Source: a virus. From it: a stretch of DNA of 46,092 nt. Position 1 is the first letter of the stretch. Each line of letters starts with the position of its first letter. The notes below the pieces were generated by a model. It was not told the DNA's origin and did no database searches. It saw nothing but the letters and a program-made list of their open reading frames with translations. Location of the stretch: the IMG/VR virus record IMGVR_UViG_3300032782_000016, positions 1-46,092 of that record; one strand, given 5' to 3'. Below are positions 24,676 through 32,085 of this stretch, piece after piece. The translations under genes and the position numbers were made by a program.

Positions 24676-24703
24676 GTAGGAATTAATGTAGATTAATTTG
24701 GAT
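24676..24703. repeat. Dispersed palindrome R8
   Basis: Left arm GTAGGAATTAA, centre TGTAGA, degraded right arm TTAATTTGGAT. It lies between the packaging block (stop at 24713) and the scaffold gene (start 24651), 24 bp from that start. Confidence 0.9.
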
Positions 24704-24712
24704 AAATAAATG

Positions 24713-24892
24713 TCATTTGGGAAGGTACACGACCTCCCCAGCCGACAACCCGACTTGCTTGTCTTTCAACCCCGACTCTTCAACCACCTTCATACACGCT
24801 TCATGCAAATCCTTTTGAAGTTTGAGTACTCGTTCAGATTCCCAATACTCGCAGTTGGGGACGAAGAGGCGGAAGTTGACTTGGTAGCTCAC
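24713..24892 (-). CDS. Small hypothetical protein with GTG start, 59 aa
   Basis: The frame begins with GTG at 24890-24892, overlapping the GroES-like stop as GTGA, with AAGGA six bases upstream. It reads VSYQVNFRLFVPNCEYWESE, then a charged helix (VLKLQKDLHEACMKVVEESG) and ends GEVVYLPK. Good ribosome site, stop/start overlap and exact fit into the gap support a real gene. Function unknown; translation coupled to the GroES-like gene. Confidence 0.78.
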   Translation of the reverse strand: MSYQVNFRLFVPNCEYWESERVLKLQKDLHEACMKVVEESGLKDKQVGLSAGEVVYLPK

Positions 24893-25338
24893 TTGGTATC
24901 CTTCGGCAGAGGGCTGATAATATCAGTGTCCATCACAAACCGATATTCCTTGCCATCCACAGGGGAGGTGTGAAATTTGCCCGTGTACGTTCCGATGAGA
25001 ACCTTGTCGCCCACCTCGCAATAGTCTGTAGACTTGTCGCTCCAGCAATCATGGCCGATTTCCAGCACGGTGCAGATGACCACACGTTGCTTCTCGGCGT
25101 CTACAGTCTTCTTGACGAGGACCAAACCAGATTCGGTGGTCTCTTCCACTTCATCTTGAGCCAAGAGCACTCGATGGCCCACGGCTCGAAAGCCGCTCTT
25201 ATTGGATTCTTGGGGGCCTTTCTGGGCACGCCAACCGTGTGTGAGGTAGGGGGTGGGTTCCGGTTGTGTGGGCCGATCCAGATAAGGATTCGAGTAATCC
25301 CAAATTGCCCGTTCCATAGCTGTAGGTTTGTTTGCCAT
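24889..25338 (-). CDS. GroES-like co-chaperonin, 149 aa
   Basis: After about 50 polar residues the sequence follows the Cpn10 pattern: GHRVLLAQDEVEETTESGLV (start with mobile-loop position), RVVICTVLEIGHDCW, YCEVGDKVLIGTYTG and DGKEYRFVMDTDIISPL, where the last matches the usual D-I-L-A end. Cpn10 proteins cap GroEL rings to fold client proteins; T4 gp31 is the classic phage example and is needed for its capsid protein. The position between portal and scaffold fits capsid-protein folding. No GroEL gene is present, so it would work with the host ring. The N-terminal extension is longer than in host GroES. Confidence 0.83.
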   Translation of the reverse strand: MANKPTAMERAIWDYSNPYLDRPTQPEPTPYLTHGWRAQKGPQESNKSGFRAVGHRVLLAQDEVEETTESGLVLVKKTVDAEKQRVVICTVLEIGHDCWSDKSTDYCEVGDKVLIGTYTGKFHTSPVDGKEYRFVMDTDIISPLPKDTK

Positions 25339-25584
25339 TCAATCCTCCGACTTCGTGGGTTGCGGTCGATTCTCTTCGACCAGATCAATAACCTGACCGA
25401 GAACATCAATCCCGGCCAGGGCGTAAGAATTCAAACGATTCGTCTTTTCGGCATCCTCAGGATCGAAGAAGCCTTGCGTGGCCCAGCGCTCCTTCGTTTC
25501 CTCTCGGGTAGCCGTCAATTGACGCAAAAACTCTTGCGTCATGGGGTGTCGCCACCACTCTTCGCGATCATGCTGGGTTAGCAT
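25339..25584 (-). CDS. Small acidic packaging-region protein, 81 aa
   Basis: Helical protein starting MLTQHDREEWWRHPMTQEFL, with RQLTATREETKERWATQGFF and a hydrophobic VLGQVIDLVEEN near the end. Homologous-looking short proteins (pattern W-x-x-HP-T-x-x-F/L...R) lie next to portal genes in many podoviruses. GAAGGAG precedes ATG 25584, and the gene overlaps the portal stop by 17 bp. Function unknown. Confidence 0.72.
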   Translation of the reverse strand: MLTQHDREEWWRHPMTQEFLRQLTATREETKERWATQGFFDPEDAEKTNRLNSYALAGIDVLGQVIDLVEENRPQPTKSED

Positions 25585-27832
25585 TCACTTCTCCTTCTTG
25601 CGAGGCAGCCTCTGCCTGTGTGCGTTGGGCTTCCAGCCGGTCATGCACGTCCATGATCCTCTGGTGTTGTCCCTGTTCCATGTCATTCCGCGTTGCATGA
25701 GCCTTCAACAGAAGATCCGCCGACTTCATCAGGTGTTCGTTGTCGGCCTTTGCTGCGCCAATCTGTGCATTCAACAGGGCAATCAACTGTTCCTTGTCCA
25801 CGCCATCGGCTTTTGCCAATTCCATCTCAGCCTTCGCTTGCAGTTCGGCGATCTTGGCATTGTTCAATGCAATCTCACTCTTCAATTTCGCCACCGCCAA
25901 CATCATGTTGTCCTGATGCTGCTGTTGATCCTGTGCCAGTTTGGCTTGTTCAATCGCCAGTTTGGGATTGGGCGGCGGTTTGATTGCCCTCGGGCCGTTC
26001 GGATCGGGGAACACGGCATCCACATCATACTCACCCGCCTCCAGCCATTGCCGAGTCACATACGTTTTGTCCAATTGCGCCCCGAACGGCGTCATGGCGA
26101 ATTGCACCAACTCCGCGGCCTTCTGTTTCCTTTGCTGCCCGCTCACCGTGGAGGCATCGGCTGCCGGGAACACTCGGAACCGTCCTGCCGTGTAGTCATC
26201 TGGTGCAATGATAGCATCCGGACCCTCAGTGAGTTCCCAGAATACGGGGGAAGTGTGGAGGTAAAGCCGGTTGAGTTCGTAGAACTTCTGCAATTCCTCG
26301 CGGAATGCACGGTACATGCGAGCGTAGATGCCGCTGAAGAGCATCATCCCCTGCTCGACGGTGTTCCGGGAGGTTTCAGCAGGAGTGTTTTGGCCAGGGG
26401 AAACCCCTGTCATGATGTCAGTAGCCGAGCCGATCTTCTCCCCGTAGGTGATGAGGATACCCAGGAGTTGGAAGAGGACGGCAGAGGGCTCCTTCGTGGG
26501 AAGGGGCATGATATTCTTGCGGAGGTCGTCACCTGTGGAGTCTACAGGCTTCCACTCGAAGGGGTCGAAAGTTGTTTTCCCTCCCTTTAGCTTTACACCA
26601 CGCCCAAGGAAGCCGCCACCGGTGTTGGACATTGTGCCAGCATCAATAAGCTGGTTGATGAGAGTGTCGACAGCGGCGTTGACGGGTCCGAGAAGCGCCC
26701 CCAAACCGAGACCGTAGGCACCTCCGTCAGGGGAGGGTATGAAGGTGTACTTGGTAAAGTATTTAACGGGATCGATTCGAACAATTTTGTTGTCACTTGC
26801 ATCCTCCATTTCCTGCGCCAAGCGCTCATACTTCGACTTGTCCTTGGGGTCACTGGCCTTCAGTGCCATCCCTTCATATTGCCGCACAGCCAGGTCATTA
26901 ACACGATGAACGTCGCCATCATCGAAAAAACGTGCAACGATACGATAGACGTGCCCTGTGTCTTCGCGGACGCTGATAATATAAGGTTCAGCGTACCCAT
27001 CTCCATCAAAGTCAAACCAACAATGTTGTTCGAGGACACGATATTCCTCCGATGCGCCCTGATTCCACAAGCCAGAGATTTCGTCGGCGGTCACCCGGAG
27101 AAGGTTGGCGATGGTTTCCGGGCCAGGTGTTTGGGGATTCTCTTCTTCGATGAACAGGCCACGGGCCACGCGTTCGCGAATCTTGTTGGCATTCATGCCA
27201 ATGCAATGCGTGGCACGAAGCGTTTTGTCCACATGCTTGCAGTGATAGTCAAACACAAAGTACTGTGCCGGGACATACTCGCTGATGTTGGTGCCTTGAA
27301 CAGGATCGAAGTAGGTCTTCTTAAAGGCCGATCCGACCAGCGCCGCACCGAATTTGCACTGTTCGTCCGAGTCGAGCCATGCCACGTCTTCATCCACCAA
27401 TTGGAGACTCGTGTGGAGGCTGATACGGTTCGCGCGGGCCAACTTTTTGCCATCGGGATCGGCACCAATGTATTCGTATCGGGCGATACGCCGACCCTTC
27501 GTCAAGATGCTGATGCGTGCCAGGAACTGGAGGGCCGCAATGGTCACCAGAGGGAATTTAACGTTTGATGCCCCGGTCCAAGGAAAGGTCTTGTCTTCTT
27601 TGAATTGCAGGGCCAGTTTGATAGCCTCAGCATTGCGCTGCGTCCACACAATACGCGAGGACAGGTCGCGGACATAGCCATTGACCACCCACATACCGAT
27701 GGCATTGCGTTCATCTTGATTGAGGTGCCTGGCAAGATTCGGATCACGAACAATGTCCTTTATCTTGAACTTTTTGCTTATTTCGGGTGTGGGCACAATC
27801 GCCACAGCCTCTGCATCGGCTATCGTTTCCAT
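25568..27832 (-). CDS. Portal protein, 754 aa
   Basis: The length and pattern fit the large portal proteins of P22-type and related podoviruses: KTFPWTGASNVKFPLVTIAA, VDEDVAWLDSDEQCKFGAAL, VPAQYFVFDYHCKHVDKTLR, the central YLRLG-type region TFIPSPDGGAYGLGLGALLG then PVNAAVDTLINQLIDAGTMS, TDIMTGVSPGQNTPAETSRN and a long charged C-terminal helix rich in A, K, E and Q (barrel-like). Portals form the 12-mer vertex through which DNA enters. It lies directly after the large terminase. Confidence 0.93.
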   Translation of the reverse strand: METIADAEAVAIVPTPEISKKFKIKDIVRDPNLARHLNQDERNAIGMWVVNGYVRDLSSRIVWTQRNAEAIKLALQFKEDKTFPWTGASNVKFPLVTIAALQFLARISILTKGRRIARYEYIGADPDGKKLARANRISLHTSLQLVDEDVAWLDSDEQCKFGAALVGSAFKKTYFDPVQGTNISEYVPAQYFVFDYHCKHVDKTLRATHCIGMNANKIRERVARGLFIEEENPQTPGPETIANLLRVTADEISGLWNQGASEEYRVLEQHCWFDFDGDGYAEPYIISVREDTGHVYRIVARFFDDGDVHRVNDLAVRQYEGMALKASDPKDKSKYERLAQEMEDASDNKIVRIDPVKYFTKYTFIPSPDGGAYGLGLGALLGPVNAAVDTLINQLIDAGTMSNTGGGFLGRGVKLKGGKTTFDPFEWKPVDSTGDDLRKNIMPLPTKEPSAVLFQLLGILITYGEKIGSATDIMTGVSPGQNTPAETSRNTVEQGMMLFSGIYARMYRAFREELQKFYELNRLYLHTSPVFWELTEGPDAIIAPDDYTAGRFRVFPAADASTVSGQQRKQKAAELVQFAMTPFGAQLDKTYVTRQWLEAGEYDVDAVFPDPNGPRAIKPPPNPKLAIEQAKLAQDQQQHQDNMMLAVAKLKSEIALNNAKIAELQAKAEMELAKADGVDKEQLIALLNAQIGAAKADNEHLMKSADLLLKAHATRNDMEQGQHQRIMDVHDRLEAQRTQAEAASQEGEVNANPA

Positions 27833-27834
27833 TG

Positions 27835-29325
27835 TCAGTATCCAGTGATTGTTGATCGGCCATCTTGCCCGCTGCGGTCCTCAACATGCGCATAGTACAA
27901 TTCTTCTTCCGTCATGAAGGATTCCTCGTCCAATAGTGGGAGCGTGTCAAAGCCTCGCGACAGGATAGCACTAGAGTCGAATTGGTCATCGAGAACGGCT
28001 TCGCTGTAGCCAGTGAATCGTAGGCATTCGTGTTCGTAGGGGGCGTACCAGTCAGCCTCTTTGTCGAATCGGCAAGCACCGGCCTTCATGCGCTTCTGGA
28101 ACGACCGTCCTCGCATGGCCTTGTCCTTGGTGGAAGGAAGGGGAACGCAATTGAGGAACACGTTGCGGGCCTTCATTTCCAGATTGAGGATGGGTTCGAT
28201 GGCCTTCCAGATGACGCCATCTTCAACGAAGAAACACTCGGGCTCGAAGCGTTCTTGCAGAGCAATCATATTATCGATGATTTCATCAGTTGCCCACCGA
28301 CCTACCCACTGATGAAAGAAGTTGAGAACGTTGTCAGAGTCTTGTCCGGCAGTTGTGAAGGAGGTTCGATTGGCTTTATCGGACTTAGAAATGGCAAAGT
28401 CCACTCCAACGCAGACTCGCATGTCACGATCGAAGTCTTCATCAGACATTGGCACGAACCAATCTTTTTTAAGGTAGGTGTCTGTGTTGTCGTAGGGGTC
28501 ATTGAGATATTCTTGGGAATAGCCGGGGGCGTCGAAATCGTCAATGTACCGTTGTCGTATGCCGCGAAGAGCCTCCTCAGTAAACTGCTCGGGCCAAAGA
28601 ATGTTCGTGAAGTCATCGAAGCCCTTGTGTGCAGAGTAGAAAAGAACCTTCCATGCCCCAGGTTGCTTCTTGAAGCGGCTTAGAAGGCTGTCTTCGTGCA
28701 GGATGGTTCCGTGGACACGAGCTTTGCCTCCGCGCCGCAACGCGGGCAACACAGCACGATTGAACCAACGACGGAATTTATCACGTCGTTCTTTGTTCTC
28801 AACTTGCTCATCGTCTTCGAGATCGTCACATACGATAAGGCCAGGTCGCATACCACGCCATTTGCGGCCCCGCATTTTTTGTCCGCTGCCTCTAGCCAAG
28901 ATCCGGAACTGGTGCCCGTCGAGGAATTCGACGATGATTTCGGTCTTGGAATTGGTGATGAATCCTTTGATTTGGAAGTCATGAATTAGCTCTTCGTTTT
29001 CGACAAGCTCACGCGTAATGTCCCCCAAGTGTTCAATAGCCAATTCCTCGTTGGTAGACACAAGGATGACGTATGACTCATCCCTGAAGAGTACCGACGC
29101 AAGTATAAATACATGGGTAAAGGCAGAGGATTTAGCGTGGCCCCGAGGAGCAATGACACTTGCTTGTAAGGCATCCGAGGCGTATAAGGCCCAACCATCG
29201 CGGTGGAATTGTGGAGTCGGTTTCGCCTCATCGAATCCCTTATACAAGTAATTAACGGCAAAAGCCTCGATGAGCCTTGCCGTTAGGGGTGTGCGCTTGA
29301 GCTCAGTCTGTTGAGCGTTGGCCAT
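27835..29325 (-). CDS. Terminase large subunit, 496 aa
   Basis: This ATPase/nuclease pumps DNA into the head and cuts it. Walker A is APRGHAKSS (about residues 59-67), Walker B LIVCDDLEDDE (about 163-173), and the RNase H-like nuclease begins VCVGVDFAISKSDKANR (about 304-320) with a later acidic FFVEDGVIWKAIEP. Coupling motif HGTILHEDSLLSRF follows the ATPase. It overlaps the small-terminase gene by 23 bp and is followed by the portal gene two bases on. Confidence 0.95.
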   Translation of the reverse strand: MANAQQTELKRTPLTARLIEAFAVNYLYKGFDEAKPTPQFHRDGWALYASDALQASVIAPRGHAKSSAFTHVFILASVLFRDESYVILVSTNEELAIEHLGDITRELVENEELIHDFQIKGFITNSKTEIIVEFLDGHQFRILARGSGQKMRGRKWRGMRPGLIVCDDLEDDEQVENKERRDKFRRWFNRAVLPALRRGGKARVHGTILHEDSLLSRFKKQPGAWKVLFYSAHKGFDDFTNILWPEQFTEEALRGIRQRYIDDFDAPGYSQEYLNDPYDNTDTYLKKDWFVPMSDEDFDRDMRVCVGVDFAISKSDKANRTSFTTAGQDSDNVLNFFHQWVGRWATDEIIDNMIALQERFEPECFFVEDGVIWKAIEPILNLEMKARNVFLNCVPLPSTKDKAMRGRSFQKRMKAGACRFDKEADWYAPYEHECLRFTGYSEAVLDDQFDSSAILSRGFDTLPLLDEESFMTEEELYYAHVEDRSGQDGRSTITGY

Positions 29326-29884
29326 CCACTACCTCAACAGTTTGAACATCTACAGTCCTGGCACGGTCACGGGCATCCATTGCAGCCAGAAGCTTCTCTG
29401 CCACGGACTCGGAAGAGTTTTGATTCGATGGCAATTGCGGAGTCTCGGGAGCCTTCTGACCAAGCCCAAGAGCCTTGATGCCCAACTCCGCTGCCTTCAG
29501 CACCACAAGATCCGACACGCCTTGGCCGTTGAGCTTCTCTTGCAAGACAGTGGCCGCTCGAATGGCGAGGCCTTTGAATCTCTCTTCCATCGTCGCGGAA
29601 AGGGATGGGTCAGCTACCTCATGGCGTCGCATGTCGAGAGCCTGTTGAAAGGCATCGCTCGCCAATACGGCGGAAGTCCATGAAGGTAGCCGCCCGAAAG
29701 CCGCAGCAAGTTCCTTGTGCCCCCAATCGGGATGGTCAACCATCAACTGCACCATGCGCTCGGGGGTGTAGGGGACGGAGCAAGCAAGAGGGGCCACAAC
29801 AACAGGGGATACCTCGGATGGGTGAGGTCCGTCTATGAGTTGTTGCGCTAGCTCCCGCAGCTCCGTCGAAGCCTTTTCAACCAT
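29303..29884 (-). CDS. Terminase small subunit-like protein, 193 aa
   Basis: ATG 29884 is preferred to 29932 because AGGTG lies upstream and it follows the stop of the small gene at 29886 by one base. Residues about 45-130 contain YTPERMVQLMVDHPDWGHKE, then a helix-turn-helix-like LAAAFGRLPSWTSAVLASDA and ERFKGLAIRAATVLQEKL, as expected for a DNA-binding packaging subunit that recognises phage DNA and recruits the large subunit. The C-terminal tail is helical and acidic. It is paralogous to the protein at 30055-30417. Confidence 0.8.
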   Translation of the reverse strand: MVEKASTELRELAQQLIDGPHPSEVSPVVVAPLACSVPYTPERMVQLMVDHPDWGHKELAAAFGRLPSWTSAVLASDAFQQALDMRRHEVADPSLSATMEERFKGLAIRAATVLQEKLNGQGVSDLVVLKAAELGIKALGLGQKAPETPQLPSNQNSSESVAEKLLAAMDARDRARTVDVQTVEVVDGQRSTD

Positions 29885-29885
29885 G

Positions 29886-30062
29886 TTAGCACCTATTAAT
29901 GATATTCCACTTAAGGAATTCAAGTACGCCAACGATGGTCGACATTTTCATGTCGTCATATTTCTCATGATTGATGACAGCCAACAATTCATTTTGAAGG
30001 AGACCGCTGCGGTCATCAGTCTTTGACAGTATAGAAACTGTCGCCAATTTTTGGTCAACCAT
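29886..30062 (-). CDS. Small hypothetical protein, 58 aa
   Basis: The frame starts at 30062 inside the end of the upstream gene (8-bp overlap), with AAGGTGAG as ribosome site, and ends one base before the next start. It reads MVDQKLATVSILSKTDDRSG and then LLQNELLAVINHEKYDDMKM, STIVGVLEFLKWNIINRC. The ending S/T-x-x-x-x-VGVLE-x-x-K is common in small phage proteins of unknown role. Its place between two small-terminase paralogs suggests a packaging link, by position only. Confidence 0.8.
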   Translation of the reverse strand: MVDQKLATVSILSKTDDRSGLLQNELLAVINHEKYDDMKMSTIVGVLEFLKWNIINRC

Positions 30063-30417
30063 TTCTCACCTTCGAGATAACACTGGTGGCAATCCCGAGG
30101 GCATCCAAAGCATACGCCGCCCCGGCCTCTTCCGATGACAGTTTTTCGCTGATGAGGTCAATTGCTTTGACAGTCACACCGCGAAGGCGCTCGTTGAGGG
30201 AGCGGGCAATCACCGGGTCGATGAGAGCGGCTTTGCGCTCCGACAGGCGGGCTTTGAAGGCATCCGAGCCGACGACACGTTGAATCCAGCCCTCTGAAAA
30301 CCCGAAAATCTCCGCCAGTTCCTTATACGAAACCGTGGGCTCCTGGAGAATGAGGTCAATCATCGCCTCATGCGTGTATGTGAGCTTCTTGAGAGTGTTG
30401 CTGCTGTCTATGGTCAT
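30055..30417 (-). CDS. Second small-terminase-like DNA-binding protein, 120 aa
   Basis: ATG 30417 has GGGGA five to six bases upstream; a longer start at 30450 would run into the promoter element. The sequence YTHEAMIDLILQEPTVSYKE, LAEIFGFSEGWIQRVVGSDA, FKARLSERKAALIDP and LNERLRGVTVKAIDLISEKL aligns along its length with residues about 45-130 of the 29303-29884 protein (shared K-E-L-A-x-x-FG...W...V...SDAF...L..R....DP....ER..G). It is the first gene of the late arm. It may be a second packaging subunit or a regulator derived from one. Confidence 0.8.
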   Translation of the reverse strand: MTIDSSNTLKKLTYTHEAMIDLILQEPTVSYKELAEIFGFSEGWIQRVVGSDAFKARLSERKAALIDPVIARSLNERLRGVTVKAIDLISEKLSSEEAGAAYALDALGIATSVISKVRNG

Positions 30418-30447
30418 GCTATTCCCCTGCGCGTGGGTAGATGACTG

Positions 30448-30464
30448 CAACTATAGCACACACG
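30448..30464 (-). promoter_or_regulatory. Putative late-arm promoter element
   Basis: The minus strand reads CGTGTGTGCTATAGTTG, with TATAGT as a -10 hexamer (30455-30450). The start codon at 30417 is 32 bp downstream. The same 17-mer occurs facing the other way at 31136-31152. A standard -35 box is not evident, so this may be an extended -10 or activator-dependent promoter. Confidence 0.65.
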
Positions 30465-30559
30465 GCTTGACAGGGGCCAAAAACAGACTTTCAAAAGAAA
30501 TGGGGTCGGATCAAATGCTTAAAGGATTTCATTACAAATTGTAATATTCGGAATTATTT

Positions 30560-30587
30560 GTAGAAATTAAGAATTTTTAATTCCGAC
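30560..30587. repeat. Dispersed palindrome R9
   Basis: Arms GTAGAAATTAA and TTAATTCCGAC around centre GAATTT, within a longer dyad AATTATTT and AAATAAAT. It lies in the central control region, 96 bp upstream of the minus-strand promoter element and away from any start codon. Confidence 0.88.
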
Positions 30588-31122
30588 AAATAAATAGTAG
30601 CCATCGAATTCAGGGACCGAAAAAGGAGTCTCTTTAAAAAAATAAATAAAATTTGGGAAGGTGCATTAGATCAATTTTACTCAGCAGCGATTTTCCCTCC
30701 CCCTCCCCCGGCTATCGCCCTCCAATCGCCATAGTTGATAGCTCGATCCTATTGCCCCCTAGCCATCTGATAGCGAGCGTCTATTTAACATAACGTCCAA
30801 TTATCAATCGATAGCGCACGGCTATGGCGGATGGCTATCAATAGCTTACAGTTACCTTACGTATCCTGGTACTAGCCAATACTAGGATACGAAAGTAATA
30901 GGGTATGCTCGCGTGACTACGCAACACCATGGCGGACGGATAGCTGAGATGCACTCCCCCCTCCCACCTCTGCCCATCCCAATCTCTCTAGGCATCACGC
31001 CATGGCTCTGTCGATTGTTGCTAATATAGATAGCATGTCGAGTCAGCCTAATGCCTCAATTTTCCATGCTCACGGTCTTAAGCCGTTAACATTGCTGAGT
31101 TGACGTGATAGGCAAAATCAAT

Positions 31123-31152
31123 GAGACAAAACCTGCGTGTGTGCTATAGTTG
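31123..31152 (+). promoter_or_regulatory. Putative early-arm promoter
   Basis: TATAGT at 31145-31150 is preceded by GAGACA (31123-31128, matching four bases of TTGACA) with a 16-bp spacer. The 17-mer CGTGTGTGCTATAGTTG (31136-31152) is identical to that of the divergent promoter. It leaves a leader of about 140 nt before the first plus-strand gene. Confidence 0.65.
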
Positions 31153-31189
31153 AGTTGTGGGGATGTGGTAGCCGAATGACGTATGACCG

Positions 31190-31212
31190 CCTAACAAGTG
31201 CTCCTTGTTAGG
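31190..31212 (+). other. Leader hairpin
   Basis: Perfect 9-bp stem CCTAACAAG (31190-31198) and CTTGTTAGG (31204-31212) with a 5-nt loop, in the untranslated leader of the early operon. No U-run follows, so it is not a terminator; it may protect the mRNA end or bind a regulator. Confidence 0.6.
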
Positions 31213-31297
31213 TTCTCCCGGGTTCCCCGGAGGTCACCATTACTGTGCCGCGTCCCCACCCAAATTTACAGGAACACAGAGCTAACCGGAGATAGAC

Positions 31298-31489
31298 ATG
31301 GCACGCAAATTCGAGGTAGTCGTCGGCAATGTAGATGTTGTGTGGAGGGGATCTTCCCACAAAATGGGCGCGGCTGAATTCAATGAATGGGTAGAAAACT
31401 CGCAACGTGGTATTGGTCGCGCGGCAGGAGAATCGGTAACGCTCCTAGAGAATGGGGAGCCGATCCGAGAATACGAACCGGAGGAATAA
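31298..31489 (+). CDS. Small early protein, 63 aa
   Basis: First gene of the plus-strand arm, ATG 31298 with CGGAGA upstream. It reads MARKFEVVVGNVDVVWRGSS and ends in an acidic tail (ENGEPIREYEPEE). The V-x-V-G-N-V-D/G-x-V motif followed by a small alpha/beta pattern is seen in other short phage early proteins. No known catalytic motif; host take-over or regulation is typical for genes in this position. Confidence 0.78.
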   Translation: MARKFEVVVGNVDVVWRGSSHKMGAAEFNEWVENSQRGIGRAAGESVTLLENGEPIREYEPEE

Positions 31490-31501
31490 CCAATAGGTCG
31501 A

Positions 31502-31534
31502 AACCCCTTCGCGGGGTCCGCACGTTAGGCGTGC
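31502..31534 (+). other. Tandem intergenic hairpins
   Basis: Two adjacent hairpins: ACCCC (31502-31506) with GGGGT (31512-31516) closing a TTCGC loop, and CGCACG (31518-31523) with CGTGCG (31529-31534) closing TTAGG. No U-run follows. They may be an RNA-processing or attenuation signal before the gene at 31563. Confidence 0.55.
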
Positions 31535-31562
31535 GCTGACGAGACCAACAATGGAGAATGTC

Positions 31563-31916
31563 ATGTTGTTTAAAATCACGTTTTCAGACGGCTCATGGGT
31601 GAAAGCCAATCTGCCGGAAAACTATTCAATCGATGCCGTGCTTGACCAATTCGGCATGTTCTCGTCGATTGAACCTGAAGGAGTAACGAACATGAATCTA
31701 TCCTATATGGTTCGTGCCGCATACGCTCGCATGTCTGATGTTGAGATTGATGTCGATACGGCATTTGGCACCGTGGCAATTGGCGAATACGCATTCATGC
31801 AGGGCGATGGGGCTGACGCGTTCATCAATGAGGCACGTGAGATTTGGGAAAAATGCGGGGACGTGACGCTGGATGAGGTGTACGCGTACCTCGCCGAACC
31901 CTATGCCATTGAATGA
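31563..31916 (+). CDS. Hypothetical early protein, 117 aa
   Basis: The start at 31563 is chosen over 31551 because GGAG (31553-31556) lies six bases upstream. The product is acidic: MLFKITFSDGSWVKANLPEN, a middle with GVTNMNLSYMVRAAYARMSD, and GEYAFMQGDGADAFINEARE near the end. No family recognised. Charge and position are like those of early host-interaction proteins, but nothing more can be said. Confidence 0.72.
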   Translation: MLFKITFSDGSWVKANLPENYSIDAVLDQFGMFSSIEPEGVTNMNLSYMVRAAYARMSDVEIDVDTAFGTVAIGEYAFMQGDGADAFINEAREIWEKCGDVTLDEVYAYLAEPYAIE

Positions 31917-31924
31917 GGCCCGCT

Positions 31925-32065
31925 ATGTTCTATTCCGACTATGGCGTATTCGCCTACCGCCCCCGCCCGTCGCGATGGCTGACCCTGTTTGCATGGCACT
32001 ATGACGAATGGTGCAATGGCGGGTTCGTGCGAACGGTGGGGTATGGCGAGATTGTGTGGTGTTAA
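31925..32065 (+). CDS. Small hypothetical protein, 46 aa
   Basis: ATG 31925 has GAGG upstream overlapping the previous stop. The frame reads MFYSDYGVFAYRPRPSRWLT and is rich in aromatics (W, Y, F) with CNGG and a terminal cysteine. It fills the gap between neighbours exactly. Function unknown. Confidence 0.6.
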   Translation: MFYSDYGVFAYRPRPSRWLTLFAWHYDEWCNGGFVRTVGYGEIVWC

Positions 32066-32085
32066 CCATTAACAAGGGGCTCAAA

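Larger units (their letters stand above)
30418..31297. other. Central divergent control region, possible origin
   Basis: This is an 880-bp region without a convincing gene between the two arms. It contains the minus-strand promoter element (30448-30464), palindrome R9 (30560-30587), an AT-rich block (about 30632-30655), a cluster of seven GATAGC/GCTATC hexamers (30711, 30737, 30769, 30810, 30834, 30939, 31029), the plus-strand promoter element (31123-31152) and a leader hairpin (31190-31212). The block ATGGCGGA-y-GG is repeated at 30824 and 30929, each time next to a GATAGC/GCTATC. The layout fits a control region that could also be a replication origin. Confidence 0.65.

Noticed and set aside
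25541-26590. 349-codon open frame on the plus strand
   Set aside because: Antisense to the portal gene, with no family features.
29835-30026. 63-codon open frame on the plus strand
   Set aside because: Overlaps the minus-strand gene 29886-30062, which has coupled start and stop and a ribosome site.
30467-30495. Perfect TTGACA on the plus strand as a promoter
   Set aside because: No acceptable -10 hexamer lies 16-18 bp downstream, and no gene follows within 800 bp.
30949-31029. Possible 26-codon gene in the central region
   Set aside because: Proline-rich low-complexity frame with no ribosome site inside the GATAGC cluster.
31208-31405. 65-codon open frame on the minus strand
   Set aside because: Crosses the early leader and the first early gene in the opposite direction, without ribosome site.
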